This document shows positions 1-8,484 of a stretch of DNA of 64,000 nucleotides, piece after piece. The stretch comes from Ectothiorhodospira marina (GTDB lineage: Bacteria > Pseudomonadota > Gammaproteobacteria > Ectothiorhodospirales > Ectothiorhodospiraceae). Each line of letters starts with the position of its first letter. Within the stretch, counting starts at the first letter, position 1. The stretch covers positions 1 to 64,000 of the forward strand of contig NZ_FOAA01000004.1 in the NCBI RefSeq assembly GCF_900109495.1, given 5' to 3'. Below the pieces are notes generated by a model. It saw only the letters and a list, made by a program, of their open reading frames with translations. It did not search any database and was not told the origin of the DNA. The translations under genes and the position numbers were made by a program.

Positions 1-176
1 CCATCCTGCTCACCCTCCTGGAGACCTGCAAGCAGAACGGAGTGAACCCCCGTCACTATCTGATCGATGTGCTTGAGCGCATCCAGGATCATCCCTCCAA
101 TCGCCTCCACGAACTGCTGCCCTATCACTGGGAACCGCGCACCCAGGCCTGCGGGGAGAATGCCAGCGGGGAGTGA
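1..176 (+). pseudogene. IS66-family transposase, C-terminal end only
   Basis: Frame 3 is open from the window edge to TGA at 174-176 and encodes about 57 residues. It contains the tail typical of IS66 TnpC transposases: TCKQNGVNPRHYL, a DVLERIQDHP segment and LHELLPYHW just before the stop. The rest of the gene, if present, lies to the left, so this may be the end of an intact element or a fragment. It sits at the left edge of the accessory island, where insertion sequences are common. Family assignment rests on the conserved C-terminal motif only. Confidence 0.75.
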
Positions 177-810
177 GGGGGTCTATATGGGTCCTACCGG
201 ACGCGTACGAATTGCCCAAAAAGGGCGGAAAGAGCCCGTTCCGTATAAAAATTTAAATTCCTTTAAAATCAATATCTTGATAATTTTCTGGTCAACCTCT
301 GACAACTACCGTCAACACCTGTCAGCCCAAAGCTTTCACATGTGAAAGTCGTCGAGCCAGAGCGAAACTCTGAAAGGGCTCGCAACAGACCTTTTTGAGG
401 CTCGATAGAATTCAGCGCCAGCATATAACTCAGGTAGCCTCCCAAGCGCCTCACAAAAGGCTGTTGCAATTTGCCTACGCCAGCGCGCAAAACCAGTAAG
501 TCTTCCGCTGAAGGTCCGCACTTTTTCTCATTTGGGCCAGAAGGTTGCTTCTCCCAAAACGCAGTTTTCCCAAATAATTCGTGAAAACTGCTCAAAGAAG
601 CCCATAGCGGCACTCGTTGTGAAAAAAGCAGGGAGAAATCCCAAATCAGATAGTCATGTGGAAAGGGGGATTATTTGTCCCAGGCCTGGCCTGCAAGTCG
701 GCGATGGGCTTTTGCTGTAATGAATGCACCCAAAAAGGACAAATAGCGATGCCAGCTCTCGAGACATCCGGACTTACCCTTGGATGCACAGTCACAACAG
801 GAGAAGACCT
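177..810. other. gene-free stretch upstream of mobI-like gene; possible oriT relic
   Basis: No convincing gene is visible on either strand. The stretch contains a perfect 16-bp palindrome, CTTTCACATGTGAAAG, at 333-348. In SXT/R391-type conjugative elements the origin of transfer lies in the intergenic region just upstream of mobI, so an oriT or its remains could be here. That is inference from position only: no nic-site consensus was recognised and no relaxase gene is in the window. Confidence 0.35.
333..348. repeat. perfect 16-bp palindrome
   Basis: CTTTCACATGTGAAAG equals its own reverse complement. Its TTTCACA half resembles the hairpin family at 15.9-16.3 kb on the same island, which may mean a shared DNA-binding protein or a shared structural role. 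It could be an operator or part of a transfer origin. Confidence 0.5.
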
Positions 811-1380
811 ATGAGCGGGAAAATGTCTCGAGAGAACACTATTAAGATGTGGAATCAGGTCGGTCGCGACAAAACGCTGAAACACGACCAAGGCATGAAG
901 CTGGCTCTGCAGCAGAGCCGGGCAATGGTCCAGTCAGGGGAAGAAGCACTTGAAATTGAGCAGGCTCGTCTCGGTTACCTCACACAGTTGATAGCCAATA
1001 ATTTCTGGAACCACAATCTTGCCCACCGCACCGACAAAACACCCGGATATCCTGGCCACCATGGATGCAGAGTCCGTCACCGGGGGCGAAAACTCGAGAT
1101 CAGCTGGTACTACAACAGCTTCCACAGAAAGCCTGGCAGCGAGAGTAAGCGCGTTTTCAGCGAACACATCTGTAAGGATGGTCAGCACCGCTACTACAAA
1201 ACCGCATTCAATCGCGCTCAACCCTGGGAGAAAACAGTCATACTGGAGACAGAAGCTGGCTTTGAGCTGGCTCGGAAAATTAACGCCAACAACACCAAAA
1301 TCCGTCGGCTTTTCGACCAGAATCGCAAGCTACTAGCAGAACTGGAAACCCACCTGAACACCATGACCGAGCCCGAGTAA
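811..1380 (+). CDS. MobI-like conjugative transfer protein
   Basis: A 189-residue protein starting at ATG 811, preceded by AGGAGA at good spacing; a longer reading from 724 lacks such a site. The central block has SWYYNSFHRKPGSES followed by an Ile/Lys-rich linker, a paired-tyrosine segment and an acidic EAGFELARKI helix. That order recalls the MobI auxiliary mobilisation proteins of SXT/R391 and IncA/C elements, which act with the relaxase at oriT. The C-terminal third is rich in Asn, Lys and Glu and probably helical. No relaxase, coupling protein or other transfer gene is visible, so it is likely a leftover of a conjugative element. The family call is from remembered pattern, not alignment. 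Confidence 0.55.
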   Translation: MSGKMSRENTIKMWNQVGRDKTLKHDQGMKLALQQSRAMVQSGEEALEIEQARLGYLTQLIANNFWNHNLAHRTDKTPGYPGHHGCRVRHRGRKLEISWYYNSFHRKPGSESKRVFSEHICKDGQHRYYKTAFNRAQPWEKTVILETEAGFELARKINANNTKIRRLFDQNRKLLAELETHLNTMTEPE

Positions 1381-1547
1381 TCGCCAGGTCCGCGCGGTGG
1401 CTGCAGTTTGAAATTGCAGCCACCCGCCACTTCCTCTAAGCTCCCTAACTATCCTATTTTTCTGCAGAATCCGTTACTACGACATAACCTGTCGCGTCGG
1501 TGTGTAACCTGTGAAGCACTGCACTAACGAAACACCCGAGGGAACTC

Positions 1548-3308
1548 ATGAACAACACGGAACAGAAATTCCTCAAAGCCCTGGACGACAAACTCTGGAA
1601 AGCCGCCGACAAACTCCGCGCCAACCTGGATGCCGCCAACTACAAGCATGTAGTGCTGGGCCTGATCTTCCTGAAGTACGTATCCGACGCCTTCGAGGAG
1701 CGCCAGGAAGAGTTGCTGGAACGGTTCAAGGATGAGAACGACGACATCTACTACCTGCCACCGGAAGACTACGACGGCGACGAGGACTACCAGCAAGCCC
1801 TGCTGGAAGAATTGGAGGTACTGGATTACTACCGGGAAGCCAACGTGTTCTGGGTACCCAAGCCGGCCCGCTGGAACACCCTGAAAGAGAAAGCCGTGCT
1901 GCCCGTGGGCACCGTGCTGTGGCAAGACGACGCCGGCAACGACGTAAAGCTGCGTTCTGTCTCCTGGCTGATTGACAACGCCCTGGAAGAAATCGAGAAA
2001 AGCAACACCAAGCTCAAGGGCATCCTCAACCGCATCAGCCAGTACCAGCTGGAAAACGAAACGCTGCTGGGCCTGATCAACACCTTCTCGGACACCTCTT
2101 TCACCAAACCCGTGTTCGAAGGCGAAAAGCTGAGCTTGCACAGCAAAGACATCCTCGGCCATGTGTACGAATACTTCCTCGGCCAGTTCGCCCTGGCCGA
2201 AGGCAAACAGGGTGGCCAGTATTACACCCCCAAGAGCATCGTTACCCTGATCGTGGAAATGCTGCAGCCCTACTCCGGCCGCGTGTATGACCCGGCCATG
2301 GGCTCCGGCGGTTTCTTTGTCTCCAGCGACAAGTTCATTGAAGAACACGCCAAAGAACAGCACTACGACGCGTCAGAACAAAAGAAGCACATCTCCGTGT
2401 ACGGCCAGGAATCCAACCCCACCACCTGGCGGCTGGCCGCCATGAACATGGCCATTCGCGGCATCGACTTCAACTTTGGCAAGAAAAACGCCGACACCTT
2501 TCTGAACGACCAGCACCCGGATTTGCGCGCCGACTTCGTGATGGCCAACCCGCCCTTCAACATGAAGGACTGGTGGAGTGAATCCCTCGCCGAAGACAGC
2601 CGCTGGAAATACGGCACGCCACCCAGGGGCAACGCCAACTTCGCCTGGGTGCAGCACATGATTCACCACATGGCGCCCACGGGCAGCATGGCCCTGCTGC
2701 TGGCCAACGGATCCATGAGTTCCAACACCAATAACGAAGGCGAAATCCGCAAACGGCTGGTGGAAGAAGACCTGGTGGAATGCATGGTCGCCCTGCCCGG
2801 CCAGCTGTTCACCAACACACAAATACCCGCGTGCATCTGGTTCCTCACCAAAAACAAGGGTGCAAGAAATACGGCGACAGGCAGAGCCTTCAGCAATAGA
2901 AAAAAGCAGTTCCTGTTCATCGACGCCCGTAACCTGGGCTTCATGCGGGATCGCGTACTGCGGGACTTTACCAATGACGACATTGCCAAGATCGCCGACA
3001 CCTTCCACGCTTGGCGCCGGGCAGGAGCCCAAGTGTCGCGGAGTTCAGGGATGGACGAGAGCGAGCAGCGTGTTTATGAAGACATCCCCGGCTTCTGCAA
3101 ATCCGCCAGCTTGAATGAAATCAAAAAGCATGACTTTGTACTGACACCAGGGCGCTACGTGGGTGCTCAGGAACAGGAAGACGACGGCGAGCCGTTTGCC
3201 GAGAAAATGGCCCGGTTAACCGGCCAACTGAAAGAGCAGTTCGCCGAAAGCGACCGGCTGGAGGCGGAGATCAAACGAAACCTCGGGGGCCTGGGCTATG
3301 AGCTCTGA
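1548..3308 (+). CDS. hsdM: Type I restriction-modification system, DNA methyltransferase subunit M
   Basis: 586 residues, first gene of a long coupled operon; GAGGGAAC precedes ATG 1548. It methylates adenine in the sequence chosen by HsdS and forms the M2S and R2M2S complexes. An N-terminal helical HsdM_N domain (about 1-160) is followed by the N6-adenine methylase domain with the SAM-binding motif DPAMGSGGFF (about residue 247) and the catalytic NPPF motif in MANPPFNMK (about 329). The C-terminal coiled segment ends in GGLGYEL. Its stop overlaps the next gene by 11 nt. A second, diverged copy of its last about 70 bp is found at 4751-4820, just before hsdS, which shows that the operon was remodelled. 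Confidence 0.95.
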   Translation: MNNTEQKFLKALDDKLWKAADKLRANLDAANYKHVVLGLIFLKYVSDAFEERQEELLERFKDENDDIYYLPPEDYDGDEDYQQALLEELEVLDYYREANVFWVPKPARWNTLKEKAVLPVGTVLWQDDAGNDVKLRSVSWLIDNALEEIEKSNTKLKGILNRISQYQLENETLLGLINTFSDTSFTKPVFEGEKLSLHSKDILGHVYEYFLGQFALAEGKQGGQYYTPKSIVTLIVEMLQPYSGRVYDPAMGSGGFFVSSDKFIEEHAKEQHYDASEQKKHISVYGQESNPTTWRLAAMNMAIRGIDFNFGKKNADTFLNDQHPDLRADFVMANPPFNMKDWWSESLAEDSRWKYGTPPRGNANFAWVQHMIHHMAPTGSMALLLANGSMSSNTNNEGEIRKRLVEEDLVECMVALPGQLFTNTQIPACIWFLTKNKGARNTATGRAFSNRKKQFLFIDARNLGFMRDRVLRDFTNDDIAKIADTFHAWRRAGAQVSRSSGMDESEQRVYEDIPGFCKSASLNEIKKHDFVLTPGRYVGAQEQEDDGEPFAEKMARLTGQLKEQFAESDRLEAEIKRNLGGLGYEL

Positions 3309-4707
3309 ACACCCGCTCTGGGACGAAATCCAACAGGGCGAAGGCAAAACGCTGGAGTTCAAACAGCAACTCCCCAAAGGGGAGCAACTGGCCAAAACCC
3401 TGGTGGCCTTCGCCAATACCAGTGGCGGAAAGCTGATCATCGGAGTGAATGACCAGCGCCACGTTGTCGGCGTGAAAGGCGACGAGTTTGATTTGATGGA
3501 CCAGATTGCCTCCATGCTCTACAGCCAATGCCACCCAACGTTGTTACCGAACATCTACCTGGAAACCCTGGAAGACAAAACCCTGATCGTGGTGCAGGTA
3601 CACCGGGGCAGCCAACTGCCCTATCACCTGAAAAGCCACGGCCGGGACGAAGGCGTGTATGTACGCCTGGGAGCAACGAATCGCCCGGCCAGCCAGGAAA
3701 TGATCCACGAGCTGGAACGCCAACGCCTGCTGCAAAGCTACGATGAACAAGCCGCCTGGCAGGTGGAACTGGGCGAGCTGGACCTCACGCCTCTCACCCA
3801 GGCTTTCGAGAAAGTGGGCAAACCACTCGACACCGCCCGCATGAAAAGCCTCAAGCTGATCCGGGAAGAACAAGGCGCTGATCGCCCTACCCACGGCCTT
3901 ATGATTTTGCTTGGCCTGTACGAACAGGTTGAAATCAAATGCAGCCGGTTCAAAGGCACCAGCATGGCCGTGTTCCTCGACAAAAAGGAATACCGGGGCG
4001 ACCTGTTCAGCCAGTTGGCTCAGACCGAAGCCTTCATTAAAAACCATCTGCACCTGAAGGCGGAAATTCTCGGGCTACAACGCACCGAAACCTACGAAAT
4101 CCCCATTCCGGCCATTCGCGAAGCGTTGGTGAACGCTGTGGTGCATCGTGATTACAGCAATGCCGGACGCGATATCAAAGTTGGCATCTACGACGACGTA
4201 CTGAACATCGTCTCCCCCGGCGGCCTGCCCAACGGCCTCACTCTGAACGAAGCCCTGAAAGGCCGCTCGGAAATCCGCAACAAAGTGCTGGCCCGGGTCT
4301 TCAAGGAGCTGGGTTACATCGAACAATGGGGCAGCGGCATGAGCCGTATCCGTGAGCTTTGCCAGCAGGCGGGCAACCCCAAGCCTGCGTTCAGTGAAAG
4401 CGGGGATTTTGTGGATATTGAGTTTTCTAGGGATACCAGCCTTGCAGCTTCAGAGGCCGAAGAAACGGGTGGCTCAATAGGTGGTCAAAAGGGTGGTCAA
4501 ATAGGTGGTCTAATCCCCGAGTTGACCGAACGACAGCGGGAAGTGCTGGCGCTGATTCAGGAAACCCCGTCCATTTCCCGTCAGGCGCTGGCCGACAAGC
4601 TGGACATCAACGCATCGGCGGTTCAGAAACACCTCGACAAATTGAAAGAAGCCGGAGCAATTGAACGGATTGGTGGTACGCGGGGCTATTGGAAGGTGAG
4701 AGTATGA
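3298..4707 (+). CDS. AlbA_2 (Schlafen-like) ATP-binding regulator with C-terminal winged helix
   Basis: 469 residues inserted between hsdM and hsdS, overlapping hsdM by 11 nt. The N-terminal AlbA_2 domain (about 1-120) carries the usual GEGKTLEFKQQLP opening and ANTSGGKLIIGV. A GHKL-type ATPase region (about 265-375) has IREALVNAVVHRDYS and a GGLPNGL segment. A linker with repeated GG-x-x-GG units leads to a MarR/DeoR-like helix-turn-helix (LTERQREVLALI to the end). Such proteins commonly sit in type I restriction operons and defence islands; their role there is thought to be regulatory but is not settled. The stop overlaps the ATG of the 38-codon hsdM relic (ATGA), so translation is probably coupled through to hsdS. 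Confidence 0.88.
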   Translation: MSSEHPLWDEIQQGEGKTLEFKQQLPKGEQLAKTLVAFANTSGGKLIIGVNDQRHVVGVKGDEFDLMDQIASMLYSQCHPTLLPNIYLETLEDKTLIVVQVHRGSQLPYHLKSHGRDEGVYVRLGATNRPASQEMIHELERQRLLQSYDEQAAWQVELGELDLTPLTQAFEKVGKPLDTARMKSLKLIREEQGADRPTHGLMILLGLYEQVEIKCSRFKGTSMAVFLDKKEYRGDLFSQLAQTEAFIKNHLHLKAEILGLQRTETYEIPIPAIREALVNAVVHRDYSNAGRDIKVGIYDDVLNIVSPGGLPNGLTLNEALKGRSEIRNKVLARVFKELGYIEQWGSGMSRIRELCQQAGNPKPAFSESGDFVDIEFSRDTSLAASEAEETGGSIGGQKGGQIGGLIPELTERQREVLALIQETPSISRQALADKLDINASAVQKHLDKLKEAGAIERIGGTRGYWKVRV

Positions 4708-4820
4708 GAAAGGATTATGCACGAGGGCTGAATGTGCCATCGCGGAAGCCATTTGCCGAGAGTGACCGGCTCGAAGCGGAGATCAAGCAGAATCTAGGGG
4801 GGCTGGGATATGAATGCTGA
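4704..4820 (+). pseudogene. 38-codon relic of an hsdM 3' end, coupled to hsdS
   Basis: A short reading frame begins at ATG 4704 inside the stop of the AlbA_2 gene and ends at TGA 4818-4820, overlapping the hsdS start by 11 nt. From residue 16 on it reads PFAESDRLEAEIKQNLGG and ends GYEC, nearly the same as the end of HsdM (FAESDRLEAEIKRNLGG, then GYEL). DNA similarity covers about 70 bp. The overlap geometry, 11 nt around TATGA, is the same as at the hsdM to AlbA_2 junction. It is probably the original hsdM end left in place when the AlbA_2 gene and a new hsdM end were brought in. It may still be translated to keep hsdS coupled. Confidence 0.8.
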
Positions 4821-6216
4821 TTGGTGCCGAACTACTTGGGGCGAGCTGATTGAGCTAAAGTACGGAAAAGCACTCCGGGATTACAAAGATGGTTCTGGCG
4901 AGTACCCGGTATTCGGTACAAACGGTGCTGTCGGTTCCACCGATAAAGCACTGTGCCCCATTCCCGGTATCGTTATTGGGCGTAAAGGCGCGTATCGAGG
5001 TGTACACTTCTCCGAGAGGCCTTTCTATGTCATTGATACAGCCTACTACGTTAATCCAAAGGCAGACTTCAACATAAAATGGGCCTATTACCACTTACTC
5101 CATCAAGACATTAACAATCTCGACTCTGGTTCCGCGATTCCATCGACGAGTCGAGAAGACGTTTACCAATTACCAGCCTATGTTCCGCCCCGACCTTTCC
5201 AAGACTACATGGTCCGAGTATTGGATAGTTTTAATTCCAAAATCCGGATCAACCACCAAATCAACCAAACCCTCGAACAGATGGCCCAGGCCATCTTCAA
5301 AAGCTGGTTTGTCGATTTCGAGCCGGTCAAAGCCAAGATCGCGGCATTGGAAGCAGGCGGCAGCGAGGAAGACGCCCAGCTCGCCGCCATGCGGGTCATT
5401 GCTGGTGACGCGCAGGGATGCGCTAATGCCGCGGGAGGCAGGATGCCGGGAGCGGCCAAAGGCGAAGCAGAGCTAACCCGCCTCCAGGCCGAACACCCCG
5501 AGCAATACGCCGAGCTCCGCGCCACCGCCGAGCTGTTTCCGTCGGCTATGCAGGATAGTGAGTTGGGGGAGATTCCAGAGGGGTGGGACGTCAAATCAGC
5601 GGAGTCTCAGTTTCAAATTACTATTGGAAAAACACCGCCAAGGAAGGAGCCAGAATGGTTCTCCGGGAGCCCAGATCACGTTAAGTGGCTATCGATAAGA
5701 AAGATGGGCGAAGGAAATGTCTTTGCAACTGATAGCGATGAGTACTTGACCCAAGAGGCCGTTGACAAATTCAAAATTAAAATTTGCCCTGAAGGCACAG
5801 TTCTTCTGAGCTTCAAGCTCACCCTGGGTAGGGTTGTTATCGCGAAAACAGACATGGCCACTAATGAAGCGATCGCCCATTTCAGGATTAGCACCAACAG
5901 CCCAGGCAGCTATTGGACTTACCTATGTCTCAGTCAGTTTGACTATTCGACTTTAGGCAGTACATCTTCCATAGCGACTGCCGTCAACTCGAAGACCATC
6001 AAACAGATGCCCCTTATAATTCCCGATGTTGCATTACTCCAGTGCTTCGAAAAAATCGTGACTCCCATATTTGAGGGCATATGCAACTACCAGTTAAATA
6101 AGGCATCACTCGCAAATTTGCGGGATAGCTTGCTCCCCAAACTCCTATCCGGCGAACTCTCCCTATCCGACGCAGAGGGTCAGCTAGCGGAAGAGGCGGA
6201 ACCAGCCAATGTTTAA
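4810..6216 (+). CDS. hsdS: Type I restriction-modification system, specificity subunit S
   Basis: 468 residues. It selects the bipartite DNA target for the methylase and nuclease complexes. Target-recognition domain 1 covers about 1-135. The central conserved helix follows (KIRINHQINQTLEQMAQA, then FKSWFVDFEPVKAK), target-recognition domain 2 lies at about 258-420, and the distal conserved helix has RDSLLPKLLSGELSL. A long Ala/Gly insert (about 180-240) separates the halves. The DNA of both recognition domains is noticeably more AT-rich than the conserved segments, as expected for exchangeable recognition modules. The 3' end overlaps the next gene by 8 nt. Confidence 0.94.
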   Translation: MNADWCRTTWGELIELKYGKALRDYKDGSGEYPVFGTNGAVGSTDKALCPIPGIVIGRKGAYRGVHFSERPFYVIDTAYYVNPKADFNIKWAYYHLLHQDINNLDSGSAIPSTSREDVYQLPAYVPPRPFQDYMVRVLDSFNSKIRINHQINQTLEQMAQAIFKSWFVDFEPVKAKIAALEAGGSEEDAQLAAMRVIAGDAQGCANAAGGRMPGAAKGEAELTRLQAEHPEQYAELRATAELFPSAMQDSELGEIPEGWDVKSAESQFQITIGKTPPRKEPEWFSGSPDHVKWLSIRKMGEGNVFATDSDEYLTQEAVDKFKIKICPEGTVLLSFKLTLGRVVIAKTDMATNEAIAHFRISTNSPGSYWTYLCLSQFDYSTLGSTSSIATAVNSKTIKQMPLIIPDVALLQCFEKIVTPIFEGICNYQLNKASLANLRDSLLPKLLSGELSLSDAEGQLAEEAEPANV

Positions 6217-7396
6217 GATCGACTCCACCGCCAACCGCATCAATCCCCTGGAAGTAAAACGCTTCAGCGATCTGGGTTTCACTGAGCGCAAACACCTGCA
6301 GGAATGGCTAGAGAACTACCCCCAGGCCCTGACCCAGGGCGACGGCGACGAGCTGCTGATTATCCAGAAAGAGTTCGACGGCTTCGACGATACTCGAGAA
6401 AGGCTCGATCTGCTGGCCATCGACAAGGACGGCAATCTCGTCATCATCGAAAACAAGCTCGATGACAGCGGCCGGGATGTGGTGTGGCAGGCGCTCAAGT
6501 ACGCCAGCTACTGCGCCAACCTGAAAAAGCAGCAGGTGGTGGAGATCTTCCAGCGCTACCTGAACCAGAAAGCCCAGAACGAAGGCACCGCACCCGCCGA
6601 TGCCGAGAGCGTGTTGCTGGAGTTCCTGCAGGCCGACGATCTGCAATCCGTACAACTCAACACCCTGAAAAGCCAGCGCCTGATTATGGTGGCCGCCCAT
6701 TACCGCAAGGAAGTCACCAACACCGTACTCTGGCTGAGCCAGTTCGGCGTCAACTGCCAGTGCTTCAAGGTCACGCCCTACCAGGCCGGTGCCGAGCTGT
6801 TCCTGAATGTGGAGCAGATCATCCCCACGCCCGAAGCCTCGGACTTTATGATTGGCATGATGGCCAAGGAGGCCGAGGAAAAGAGCGCCAGCAATGAACA
6901 AAAGAGCCGGCATACGCTGCGTCTGTCTTTCTGGGAACAAACCCTGGAGGCCTTTGGCCGTAGTAACTGCTCGCTGTTTAACAACATCAGTCCAGCCAAA
7001 GATCACTGGTTAAATGCTGGCTCCGGGATCAGTGGCATGGGTTACCAGTTAATCTTTGGCAAAAATGAAGTGCGTGTTGGATTAAGTATGCAAAGCAGCC
7101 GTGCCGAGGCGAACCGCTTTGTATTTGACCGACTGCAGACCATGAAACCCCAGATTGAAACTGCTTTTGGTAACGAACTGGTATGGCTGCCCCTACCAGA
7201 CAAGATTGCGTGCCGTATCCAGTATGAAAAGCCTGTCGATGGCTACAACAAGGCCAACTGGCCCGAGATGATCGAATGGTTGGTGGAGCACATGACCCGG
7301 CTGGAAAAAGCGCTGAGCGGGCCGCTGGACAAAGTGCGGCAGGAGCTGAAAACAACAAACTTCAGTAAAGAGCCGGGCATAGAGCATGATGCATAA
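6209..7396 (+). CDS. DUF4268 protein with NucS/PDDEXK-like N-terminal domain
   Basis: 395 residues, start overlapping hsdS. The N-terminal third holds a PD-(D/E)xK-type core: RERLDLLAIDKDGNLVIIEN followed by K, with Asp, Glu and Lys placed as in NucS/DUF91-like nucleases. The C-terminal part (about 215-350) matches DUF4268, seen here as SFWEQTLEAFGR and a long helical tail. Proteins of this build are frequent in restriction operons and are presumed to handle DNA, but no reaction is established. Position and overlap suggest co-expression with hsdS. Whether it is an active nuclease cannot be read from the sequence. Confidence 0.8.
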   Translation: MFKIDSTANRINPLEVKRFSDLGFTERKHLQEWLENYPQALTQGDGDELLIIQKEFDGFDDTRERLDLLAIDKDGNLVIIENKLDDSGRDVVWQALKYASYCANLKKQQVVEIFQRYLNQKAQNEGTAPADAESVLLEFLQADDLQSVQLNTLKSQRLIMVAAHYRKEVTNTVLWLSQFGVNCQCFKVTPYQAGAELFLNVEQIIPTPEASDFMIGMMAKEAEEKSASNEQKSRHTLRLSFWEQTLEAFGRSNCSLFNNISPAKDHWLNAGSGISGMGYQLIFGKNEVRVGLSMQSSRAEANRFVFDRLQTMKPQIETAFGNELVWLPLPDKIACRIQYEKPVDGYNKANWPEMIEWLVEHMTRLEKALSGPLDKVRQELKTTNFSKEPGIEHDA

Positions 7397-7400
7397 GCCA

Positions 7401-7420
7401 TTGACTATATTGACTATACT
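7401..7420 (+). promoter_or_regulatory. tandem TTGACTATA repeat upstream of rhuM-fic; possible promoter or operator
   Basis: Two copies of TTGACTATA stand back to back in the 56-nt gap before the RhuM-Fic gene, the only real break in the operon. Each contains a good -35-like TTGACT, but no -10 at ideal distance is obvious. A local promoter or an autoregulatory operator, as is common for Doc-type toxins, is plausible. Confidence 0.35.
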
Positions 7421-7452
7421 GAGCGGCTTGTAAACAACGACAAGGAACTGTC

Positions 7453-8481
7453 ATGACAGAACAACAAGTAAAAATCTTCACCTCAAGTGATGGCCAGGCG
7501 CAGCTTGAAGTGGCGCTTGAGCAGGAAACGGTTTGGCTGAGCCAGGCCCAGATGGGCCAACTCTTCGATACCAGCCCTGAGAACGTTCTGATGCACCTGC
7601 AAAACATTTTCAAAGACGATGAATTGGAGGAGCCGGCAACTACTAAGGAATTCTTAGTAGTTCGCCAAGAAGGCAAGCGCCAGGTGCGTCGGCGCATAAA
7701 GCACTACAATCTCGATGCCATTATTTCAGTGGGCTACCGGGTCAGCTCCAAACGAGCCACCCAGTTTCGCCAGTGGGCAACGAAGGTTCTCAAAGACCAC
7801 CTGGTTGAGGGCTACACCCTCAATCAACGCCGCCTGGCAGAACGCGGCATCGAGTTTGAGCAGGCCGTTGACCTGCTGAGCCGCACTCTCACCAATCAGG
7901 GCCTGGTATCCAACGAAGGCGAAGCCGTCGCCCGGGTAATCAGCGATTACGCCCGCTCCTGGAGCCTGCTGCAAGGCTACGACGAGCAACAGCTGGCCGA
8001 GATCGGCATCAAGCAGCCGGATATGCAGCCGCTGGAGCTGGACGAGGCATTGAAAGCCATTGGCGAACTCAAGCAAACGCTCATGGCCAAGGGCGAGGCC
8101 ACCGAGCTGTTCGGCCAGTTACGGGGTAACGGCCTGGCTTCTGCGTTGGTGACGATCGAGCAGGGCTTTGGGGACGAACTCTTTTATCCGAACGTGGCCA
8201 CCCGTGCCGCTCACCTACTGTACTTCGTTATCAAGAACCACCCGCTGGCCGATGGCAACAAGCGCTGTGGCTCGTTTCTGTTTCTATGGTATCTGCGCCG
8301 CAACGCCGCTTTGTTGGCGCGGCCGGTAGAACAACTGATTAATGACAACACCCTGGTGGCCTTGGCCCTGCTGGTGGCGGAAAGCCTGCCGGATCAGAAA
8401 ACTCTGATGATTCGACTGATTGAGCATTTCCTGCTGCTGAAGGAGCCCACCGATGTCAGGCTGAAGGGGAATAAGGACTGA
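7453..8481 (+). CDS. RhuM-Fic/Doc fusion protein
   Basis: 342 residues. The N-terminal half is a RhuM (virulence protein) domain: VWLSQAQMGQLFDTSPENV, then YNLDAIISVGYRVSS. The C-terminal half is a Fic/Doc domain with the active-site loop HPLADGNKRCGSF at about residue 263. It matches the Fic consensus HxFx(D/E)GNxR except for Leu instead of Phe. Fic/Doc proteins transfer nucleotidyl or phosphate groups to target proteins. Fusions of this type recur inside type I restriction loci, but their role is unproven; a toxin or back-up abortive function is a reasonable guess. AAGGAACTGTC precedes ATG 7453. hsdR follows after 3 nt. Confidence 0.88.
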   Translation: MTEQQVKIFTSSDGQAQLEVALEQETVWLSQAQMGQLFDTSPENVLMHLQNIFKDDELEEPATTKEFLVVRQEGKRQVRRRIKHYNLDAIISVGYRVSSKRATQFRQWATKVLKDHLVEGYTLNQRRLAERGIEFEQAVDLLSRTLTNQGLVSNEGEAVARVISDYARSWSLLQGYDEQQLAEIGIKQPDMQPLELDEALKAIGELKQTLMAKGEATELFGQLRGNGLASALVTIEQGFGDELFYPNVATRAAHLLYFVIKNHPLADGNKRCGSFLFLWYLRRNAALLARPVEQLINDNTLVALALLVAESLPDQKTLMIRLIEHFLLLKEPTDVRLKGNKD

Positions 8482-8484
8482 GAT

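Noticed and set aside
269-613. possible minus-strand gene upstream of mobI
   Set aside because: No ribosome-binding site, no known family, and a competing frame on the same strand; composition does not look coding.
4465-4515. short tandem repeat GGTGGTC in the AlbA_2 gene
   Set aside because: It encodes the GG-x-x-GG linker common in this protein family, so it is explained by coding.
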